Assembly (NCBI RefSeq): GCF_028807635.1
Contig: NZ_JARBAX010000001.1
Location: 1,067,001 to 1,131,000, forward strand
DNA from: Streptomyces spiramyceticus
GTDB taxonomy: Bacteria; Actinomycetota; Actinomycetes; Streptomycetales; Streptomycetaceae
DNA: 64,000 nt
Direction: 5' to 3'
The notes under the pieces were generated by a model that ran no database searches, was not told the origin of the DNA, and saw nothing but the letters and a program-made list of their open reading frames with translations. Numbering within the stretch: position 1 is the stretch's first letter; the number at the start of each line of letters is the position of its first letter. A program made the position numbers and the translations under genes. This document shows positions 55,448-64,000 of this stretch, in pieces.

Positions 55448-57586
55448 TCAACCATCAGCGTCCAGAGCCTCCAACCGCGCCCGCACCTCTGCCGCGCCGG
55501 GCGCCCCCGTCCGCTCATGGAAGGCGAGCGCCTCGCGCAAGAAGCGACGGACGTCCGCCGGATCCGCCGCGGCGCGCGCCCGGAGCTCCGCGATGTCGGC
55601 CTGCTGGACCACCGCCTCCTCCGCCGCCATCTGCGCCGCCGCGAGGGCCAGCCACTCCTCCGCCTGCTCGGGCCGCCCGGCCGCCAGGGCGGTCTCGCCG
55701 AGGCTGGTCAGGACCCTCGCCTCGTTGTACGGATCGGGCAGCGCCCGCATCAGGCCCTGGGCCTGCGTCAGTTGCGCTGTCGCCTCCGCATGGCGGCCCT
55801 GACCGGTCAGGGCACGGCCAAGATGGTGTTCCAGCAGGGCGAGGGCCCGGGGGTCGGTGGACAAGCTCTTGGCACGTCGGAAGCAGTCGGCCGCCTCCTC
55901 GTACCGCTGCTGCTTCAGCCTCAGCAGGCCGAGGGACTCAACGGCCGTCGCCTCGCCTCGCGCATGTCCTGCACGGCCGTCCGCCTCAGCCGCTGCCGTG
56001 AATTCACGTTCTGCGTCCGCAAATTGGCCTATACCCAGGTACGCGAAACCGAGCTGAGTGTGCATGCGCCCCTCGGCCTCCGGCATGTCCGGGCAACGGG
56101 ATGCCGCCTCCACGCCCAGCCGGTGGGTGGCGATCCACTCCTGGTGGAAGCCCTGCTTCAGGTACAGACTCCACAGCGTCTCGCACAGCTGCCAGGTCAG
56201 CTCGTCGTGACCGTACTCCGCCGCCGTACGCACCGCTTCCTCCAGGTTCTCGCGTTCCGCAGCCAGCCAGGTCAGCGCCTGCGCGGGCGACGGGAACGCG
56301 GGCGACGGGGCGAGGCGCGCGTAAGCAGGACCCAGATGCCAACGCCCCGGAATCACACAGGCGTCGGCGGCCGCTCCGGCATCGACGTAATGGAGCAGCA
56401 GGCGTCGTACGGCCGCCGCCGACCGCGCCGGGCCCTCCTCGCGCAGGGCACGCTGCTCGGCGTGGGACCGGATCAGGTCGTGGAAGCGGTAGCGGCCGGA
56501 GGCGGTTTCGCCGATGAGGTGGATCTCCGCAAGCTCCTCAAGCAGCAGGGCTGCCTTCTGCTGCGATACGCCGACGAGCGCGGCGGCGGCCTGGGCAGTG
56601 AGCGTTGACCATGGGCGCAGGCCCGCGAGGCGGTAGAGGCGGGCCGCGTCCGGTGACAGGTCCGCGTACGAGGCGTCCGCAATGCCAGTCAGGGGCTCTT
56701 GATCATCCGTGTCCCGCCCGGCGTGGTCTGCCATGCCTCTCTCCATGTCCTGCCCCATGTCCCCCTCCATGTCCTGCCGCTGCTTCTCCCAGGTCAGGTG
56801 GGTCCGTACGGCCATGCGCTCGGCTGCGACGCACAGCGCGAGCGGCAGTCCGCCGCAGTGTCTCGCCACCGAATCCGCTCCCGTCATGTCGCGGCCGGGC
56901 ACGACACGGGCGAGGAGCTGCTCGGCGTCATCGGCCGTGAACGGGCCCAGTTCGATGTGGTGCGCTCCGCGTTCCCGTATCAGCCTGGAGAGCCGGTGGC
57001 GGCTGGTCACCACGGTGAGCGAGCCGGGTGCGGTGGTGAGCAGGGGCAGCACCTGGGCGACGGAATGCGCATTGTCGAGGATGGTCAGGATGCGCTGGCC
57101 GGCGGTCAGGCTGCGGAACAGGTCCGCCCTGTCCTCCTCGTCGGCCGGGATCCAACGTCCGTCGATGCCCAGTCTGCGGAGAAAACGGTTCAGGACCGCA
57201 GATGGGGCAAGGGCGGTGGCGGTGTTGTCGCCGCGCAGGTCGATGTGGAGCCGGGGGCCTTCGTAACGCCCGCTCAGCGACGCCGCCCAGTGCAGGGCGG
57301 TGGCCGACTTGCCGATACCACCCGGGCCGGAAAGTACGACGAGGTCCGGGACGTCGGCCCTCTCCTCCAGCAGGGCTGCGAGACGGGCGAGTTCGCGGCG
57401 CCGGTTGGTGAAGTACCGGGTGGGGGCGGGTAACTCGCGCGGCACGGGCCAGCCCGGGATGCGGACAGGCGCCGGGGCCTCGTGAAAGGAGACGCTGCCG
57501 ATGTGCTGGGCCTGCACACTGTGGCCGTACACGGTCCCGCCGAGCTCATTGCGTACGCTCGCCTCTGCCGCCAACTCGCTGTCCAT
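55448..57586 (-). CDS. STAND/NB-ARC NTPase with amyloid-type N-terminal motif and TPR-like C-terminus, copy 3
   Basis: 712-aa NLR-like ATPase, the only second fully open copy. The RHIM-like motif spans about residues 13-35 (core YGHSVQAQHIGSVSFH). Walker A GPGGIGKS is at 87-94, Walker B LTILDNA and sensor VVTSRHRL follow, then CGGLPLAL. An insert rich in Met/Asp (MEGDMGQDMERGMADHAGRD), encoded by imperfect short repeats near 56740-56775, is peculiar to this copy. The C-terminal half is TPR-like (LGFAYLGIGQFADAEREF; LRLKQQRYEEAADCFRRAK; ALTGQGRHAEATAQL). ATG 57586 has gaaggggg upstream. It converges on the phase-OFF GT-B copy 3. Confidence 0.88.
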   Translation of the reverse strand: MDSELAAEASVRNELGGTVYGHSVQAQHIGSVSFHEAPAPVRIPGWPVPRELPAPTRYFTNRRRELARLAALLEERADVPDLVVLSGPGGIGKSATALHWAASLSGRYEGPRLHIDLRGDNTATALAPSAVLNRFLRRLGIDGRWIPADEEDRADLFRSLTAGQRILTILDNAHSVAQVLPLLTTAPGSLTVVTSRHRLSRLIRERGAHHIELGPFTADDAEQLLARVVPGRDMTGADSVARHCGGLPLALCVAAERMAVRTHLTWEKQRQDMEGDMGQDMERGMADHAGRDTDDQEPLTGIADASYADLSPDAARLYRLAGLRPWSTLTAQAAAALVGVSQQKAALLLEELAEIHLIGETASGRYRFHDLIRSHAEQRALREEGPARSAAAVRRLLLHYVDAGAAADACVIPGRWHLGPAYARLAPSPAFPSPAQALTWLAAERENLEEAVRTAAEYGHDELTWQLCETLWSLYLKQGFHQEWIATHRLGVEAASRCPDMPEAEGRMHTQLGFAYLGIGQFADAEREFTAAAEADGRAGHARGEATAVESLGLLRLKQQRYEEAADCFRRAKSLSTDPRALALLEHHLGRALTGQGRHAEATAQLTQAQGLMRALPDPYNEARVLTSLGETALAAGRPEQAEEWLALAAAQMAAEEAVVQQADIAELRARAAADPADVRRFLREALAFHERTGAPGAAEVRARLEALDADG

Positions 57587-57709
57587 CAGGCCCCCTTCAG
57601 TCGGCACGTACTACCACCACCGGCCAGGAACACTACCTCTGCACCTGGCACGCAGTCAGGCGACAGTGAGGCGCAACCGGGCGCAGAGAGCGCAGGCACC
57701 GGCACACGG

Positions 57710-58890
57710 TCAGTCGTCGAGCAGCTCCGTCAGCGCGCCCACCGGGTCCTCGTCCGGGGTGCCCGTCGGCCACCAGTCGTCCGTGCCGGGGTCCGATTCG
57801 TAGGGGTACCAGCGGTCGTCGTGGCCCAGGCGCAGCTGTATGCCGCGTTCCGCGTCGCTGAGGCGGTTGCGGTGGGGGCGCAGGCGGGGGAGGTCGGCGG
57901 CGGCCAGGGCGGGGCGGGCTCGGTCGAAGGGGCCTGCCGGGGGGTCCCAGGGCGTTTCGAGTACGGACAGGCCGGTCAGGCCGCCCTGCTGCCAGGCGGC
58001 CACCGCGCGGGCCAGGTCGGTGGGGGTGCGGCCGTTCGCGGATGCGAGGCGGGCATAGAGCGTGCGGGTCGCGGCGGTGAGGCCCGAGCCGGGCTGGGCG
58101 GCGGCGAGGCGGACCGCGTCCTGCCAGGGGGTGAGGGTGGCGATGGGGTCCGTGCCGGTGGTGAGGAGGGTATGGGCGCGGGCGGCGGCGTCCGTGACGA
58201 GGAGGTCCAGGGCCAGTGGGTCGGGGGCGCCGCGCGTGCCTGGGTACGCGCCGGAGGCATGGCCGGCGTGCGGGGGGACCGGCAGCGGGCCCGGGAGCGG
58301 TGGGAGCGTACGCGGAGTCAGGGCGTTGGCGGCCGGGACGCCGGGGAAGGGCGGCGGCGCGGGCTTTTCGCGGGCTGAGTGGGCGGCGTTACGGCGGGCG
58401 AGGTCGTCGAGCAGGTCACGTTCGGCCCGGCCGCGCATGAGGAACAGCACGAACGGGTCGGCGTCCAGGAGGCGGGCGGTTTCGTAGCAGAGGGCGGCCG
58501 CGTGCTTGCAGGGGTGGCCGTGGTCCGGGCACGAGCATGACGGGATCAGGTCGCCGGGGGCGGGCAGCAGGCCCACGCCCACCTCGGCCGCCGACTCCAC
58601 CAGGGAGTGGGGCATGTCCTTGTCGAGCAGGGCCGCCATGTGCGCGGGATCGGCCGCCGCCATGGTCAGGAAACGGTCCCAGTCTTCGTCGGAGAGCACG
58701 CGCAGGCGGATTTCCGTACGGTACGGGCGGGGACGGCTGCCTCGTACGTACGTGATGATCCGGCCCGGCGTGACGCTGATCGCGCCGACGTTTCCCTCAC
58801 TGGCGTACGTACGGCCGCGGCCGAGGCGGGCGGGGTCCAGCGAGAGTGCTTCGAGCGCTTCGATCCAGGCGTTTCCCCACCAGGTCGTAC

Positions 58891-58894
<4 letters not shown>
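57710..58894 (-). CDS. SWIM zinc-finger protein
   Basis: 394-aa protein with a SWIM zinc finger near residue 130 (CSCPDHGHPCKHAAAL, CxCx6CxH). The N-terminal region (TTWWGNAWIEALEAL; GRTYASEGNVGAISVTPG) is typical of SWIM proteins paired with SNF2 ATPases. The ATG at 58894 overlaps the helicase stop by 4 bases (ATGA), with ggagg upstream, so the pair is coupled. SWIM-SNF2 pairs are widespread in Actinobacteria and are assumed to act on DNA or chromatin-like substrates; the exact role is unknown. Confidence 0.9.
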
Positions 58895-61806
<2,912 letters not shown>

Positions 61807-62237
61807 GGTGTCCCCCGTCCCGCTCGTGCGCTTGTGTCCTGTCAACGAGCGAGTCTACGGGCGGGGTCTGACAGCCGGTCTTGATGAGGCGGCGGGGGTA
61901 GGCGCGGGCGGCGCGACCTGCTGCGCTGTGTTCCCCTACCCTTCCCCAAGCTCTCAACTTCGTTCGAGCAGGGGAGACCCCATTCTTCCCGCTGTGACAT
62001 TTTGCGGCTGCCGCGCGTGGGGGCTCCGCCCCGGACCCCGGGTAATTCAGCCTGTCCGGCGTTTGAGGACACTCCCCCAGACTTCGTCCGGGGGGACCCC
62101 CAAGGGCGTCCGGAGGCTGGGGGTTGCCCTCAGTTTCGGGAAGGAGCGAGGAGGGGAGCCGCAGGCCCCGCACCGATGCCCGCACCCACCGCTGTGGCGA
62201 GGACGGGCATCCGGGGGCGCTGGCTCAGTGCACCTGC
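61807..62237. other. 431-bp intergenic region
   Basis: No credible gene. The first ~180 bp are the upstream region of the helicase without a clear promoter. The centre is copy C of the dispersed repeat (about 61985-62160), and the rest is downstream sequence of the small amyloid-motif gene. Confidence 0.6.
61985..62160. repeat. dispersed GC-rich intergenic repeat, copy C
   Basis: Contains gcgtttgaggacactccccc, agacttcgtccgggg and acccccaagggcgtc, nearly identical to copy A at 6328-6490. Like the other copies it lies between genes, here between two minus-strand genes. Confidence 0.7.
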
Positions 62238-62696
62238 TCAGGCCTCCGGACCAGGCCGCACCGCCGCCCCGAAGTTCAGCGACCCCACCGACCTCGCCTG
62301 AACAACAGGGCCGTACTGCACTCCCCCACTGATCGTGTTGTGTACGTCGCCCTCCCGCACCCCCGCCGCGCCCTCCGCCAGCTCGTCGAGAAGCGAGCGC
62401 AGCTCCGCCGCGGCGGCAGGATCGGCCGCCAGCGTCCGGCGCAGGCGCGTACGCCACTCCGACTCCACGTCTGCGGCCACCTGCTCGTCGCCGGCGTCCC
62501 GCGCCTCGGCCAGCTCGCCGCGCGAAACCTCCAGCTCGCCCTCGACCGTCTCCTCGTCGGCCGCCGCCCCGTCCCGCGCCCGGCGCGAGAGAAACGCGGC
62601 GACGCGCCCACGCGCGCTCGACCAGGAATCTGTCGCCATCTGCTGGACGAGTGCCGTGGCCCCCGCCGCCGCCAAAGCCATCAACTCGGCTTCCAC
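62238..62696 (-). CDS. small helical protein with C-terminal RHIM-like amyloid motif (candidate effector)
   Basis: 152-aa protein. Residues about 1-35 are a hydrophobic helix (LMALAAAGATALVQQMATDS), and residues to ~112 are charged amphipathic helices (ETVEGELEVSRGELAEARD; WRTRLRRTLAADPAAAAELR). The C-terminus (about 118-142) is NTISGGVQYGPVVQARSVG-type, with the same core as the N-termini of the three STAND proteins. The layout of a helical, possibly membrane-active domain followed by an amyloid motif matches Bell-domain/amyloid-motif effectors described with bacterial NLR-like proteins. Pairing with the STAND genes 5-27 kb away is inferred from the shared motif only. ATG 62696 starts it. 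Confidence 0.78.
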   Translation of the reverse strand: MEAELMALAAAGATALVQQMATDSWSSARGRVAAFLSRRARDGAAADEETVEGELEVSRGELAEARDAGDEQVAADVESEWRTRLRRTLAADPAAAAELRSLLDELAEGAAGVREGDVHNTISGGVQYGPVVQARSVGSLNFGAAVRPGPEA

Positions 62697-62760
62697 CGCG
62701 CTCCTTTCACCGATGTCTGCTCCTCACACCGTAAGGGACACCGTAAGGGCTCAAGTCCCG

Positions 62761-63228
62761 CTACGCAGGGCGGCGTACCAGCGCCACAAGCTCCGCGTTG
62801 TGGTGCCGGCGACCCCAGGCGATGGCCAGGAGGGGCACCATCACGATCAGCGGAGATGCGGCGTACTCCCCGTCGAACACGACGATTTGAGTCACGAACG
62901 CCCCGGCCATCAGAGCACTGAGGGCAAGCGCCGACACACCGGACAGGACGGGGATCAGCAGCGCCACCGCCCCGGCCAGCTCCAGGCCGCCGATGAGGTA
63001 CATGAACCAGTCTCCGAAGCCGATCTTGTCGAAGCTCTCCGCCGCCGAGGCGTGACCGATCAGCTTGGGGATCGCGCTGGGTACGGCGAAGAGCACGGCG
63101 AGCAGGATCTGGAGCACCCGCAGGGTGATGTGCGCGCGACGGCTCGGCGTTGCCCCGCCGAAGGACGAGCCGGTGGTGACAGTGGCGTCGGAGTGGGCGG
63201 CAGGGGCGTTGGTCGTTGCCTCGGACAT
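62761..63228 (-). CDS. DoxX-family membrane protein
   Basis: 155-aa protein with four membrane helices (VLQILLAVLFAVPSAIPKLI; FMYLIGGLELAGAVALLIP; ALALSALMAGAFVTQIVVF; PLIVMVPLLAIAWG). The family is associated with redox homeostasis and oxidoreductase complexes. ATG 63228 (MSEATTNAPAAHS) follows gggagaccacg; a longer in-frame start at 63294 is less likely. No operon partner is evident. Confidence 0.88.
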   Translation of the reverse strand: MSEATTNAPAAHSDATVTTGSSFGGATPSRRAHITLRVLQILLAVLFAVPSAIPKLIGHASAAESFDKIGFGDWFMYLIGGLELAGAVALLIPVLSGVSALALSALMAGAFVTQIVVFDGEYAASPLIVMVPLLAIAWGRRHHNAELVALVRRPA

Positions 63229-63400
63229 CGTGGTCTCCCAGGGGAATCGGTGCGCTGTGTGGTGTCCCAAGTAAGACCGCGCCGCGACGCACAACTCATC
63301 GCATCAGCGGCTCAGAGTTTGACCGGATCGCCAAGGGCCCGTGCCCGAGTCGGACACGGCCCGGCGGGTACACGCCCTCGTGGAAGTAGAGGCGACCATC

Positions 63401-63676
63401 ATGCGCACTGGGAGTGAACCCGCGACTGCACGCAGTCCCCTGCGGATGCGCCTCGCGCTGAGCGTATGGGGCCTGATCTGGACCGTTGCCGGAACGGTGG
63501 CCTTCGCCTTCGCCGACCGCCCCGGCTGGGCCATCGCCTGCGGCTGCCTCGCCGTCGTGGTTGCCGTGGACCTGGTCATGATCATCCGCCATATCCGCCA
63601 GGGCCCCCACTACCAGCCGGGCCGCGACGTCCCGCCGTACGACCCCCCGGCACAGGGCGGCGGCCACCGACCGTAA
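63401..63676 (+). CDS. DUF6343 family membrane protein
   Basis: 91-aa protein with two membrane helices (LALSVWGLIWTVAGTVAFAF and AIACGCLAVVVAVDLVMII) and the conserved tail RHIRQGPHYQPGRDVPPY. The family is a small Streptomyces membrane protein of unknown function. ATG 63401 has agagg 9 bases upstream; an in-frame ATG at 63341 is further upstream. Confidence 0.82.
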   Translation: MRTGSEPATARSPLRMRLALSVWGLIWTVAGTVAFAFADRPGWAIACGCLAVVVAVDLVMIIRHIRQGPHYQPGRDVPPYDPPAQGGGHRP

Positions 63677-63695
63677 ACAGGCGGCCCCAGCGCGG

Positions 63696-64000
63696 TCACT
63701 CGTCCGTTTCGAAGCGTGCCGCCGCCAGATACTCCGGCTTGGGGTCGAGTGCCGCCGCCAGTCGGAAGTGCCGCTTCGCCCGGTCGTCGCGGGCGCGACG
63801 CTCGTACGTACGCGCAAGCGCGAAGTGGGCGAAGGCATTGTCCGGCTCTCGCTCCAGGACCAGCTGGAACTCGAGCTCGGCGAGACGAAGTTGGGCGGAG
63901 GCGAAGAAGGCGCGGGCACGCAGCAAGCGGGCCGCCGTGTTCTCGGGATGCGCGGCGATGACCGAGTCGAGGAGCTTTACGGCTCCCTGCGGGTCCCGCG
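63696..64000 (-). CDS. tetratricopeptide-repeat protein (5' part beyond the window)
   Basis: At least 101 aa of TPR repeats (LLDSVIAAHPENTAARLLRA; FASAQLRLAELEFQLVLER; AHFALARTYERRARDDRAKR). The frame stays open to the window edge at 64000, so the start is outside. Role unknown; TPR proteins mediate protein contacts. The stop at 63696 is 19 bases from the convergent DUF6343 stop. Confidence 0.8.
   Translation of the reverse strand, partial: RDPQGAVKLLDSVIAAHPENTAARLLRARAFFASAQLRLAELEFQLVLEREPDNAFAHFALARTYERRARDDRAKRHFRLAAALDPKPEYLAAARFETDE

Noticed and set aside
57482..58378. 298-aa plus-strand frame over STAND copy 3 start and SWIM gene
   Set aside because: Low-complexity Gly/Arg/Val sequence, antisense to two supported genes.

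Overview
The window is high-GC, densely coded actinobacterial chromosome and reads as Streptomyces. Supporting signs are GC-rich third codon positions, frequent GTG starts, 4-bp stop/start overlaps, a mycothiol-dependent enzyme family, Streptomyces-type TerD/TerC genes, a DUF6343 protein and NB-ARC/TPR STAND proteins. I recognise no rRNA, tRNA, insertion sequence, integrase or CRISPR array.

Positions 1-33,831 look like conserved core. They carry the excinuclease genes uvrC (13-2058), uvrA (6580-9570) and uvrB (16668-18797); a secreted protease/membrane protein pair; a Rieske lipoprotein; sugar kinases; and a TerC gene (12609-13628) whose leader carries a recognisable yybP-ykoY (Mn2+) riboswitch. 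Then follow two TerD-family genes, a glycerophosphodiesterase, an O6-alkylguanine methyltransferase, psuG-psuK for pseudouridine breakdown, an HxlR regulator divergent from an alanine-type aminotransferase, and several small enzymes.

Positions 33,832-57,600 are an accessory, defence-like island. It holds a large SF1 helicase, a frameshifted Mrr-like restriction endonuclease, a DUF4365 remnant, a GmrSD-type DUF262/DUF1524 nuclease and a RelE-like/UvrD fusion helicase.

Three copies of one two-gene module lie in and around this island. Each pairs a GT-B-fold protein (CDP-glycerol glycerophosphotransferase-like, about 600-650 aa) with a convergent STAND NTPase with a TPR-like C-terminus. The pairs are 33931-35874/35851-37899, 49573-51438/51435-53542 and 53616-55423/55448-57586. 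Each GT-B gene contains a perfect tandem array of a 7-bp unit, with a different unit in each copy: agccgcg x25, agcgggc x18 and gataccg x6. Seven is not a multiple of three, so each unit gained or lost shifts the downstream frame. In the third copy the two halves of the gene are out of frame exactly across the array, so it appears phase-OFF as sequenced; 7 or 4 units would join them. All three STAND proteins begin with an RHIM-like motif (core VQA, then I/V-G) of the kind described as bacterial amyloid signalling motifs. A small protein at 62238-62696 ends with the same motif and is a candidate effector. My working model, which is inference, is a phase-variable GT-B protein monitored or used by an amyloid-signalling NLR-like ATPase.

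Positions 57,700-64,000 return to common Streptomyces genes: a SWIM protein with an SNF2 helicase, the small amyloid-motif protein, DoxX, DUF6343 and a TPR protein cut by the window edge. A GC-rich dispersed intergenic repeat occurs three times (about 6328-6490, 27820-27935 and 61985-62160).
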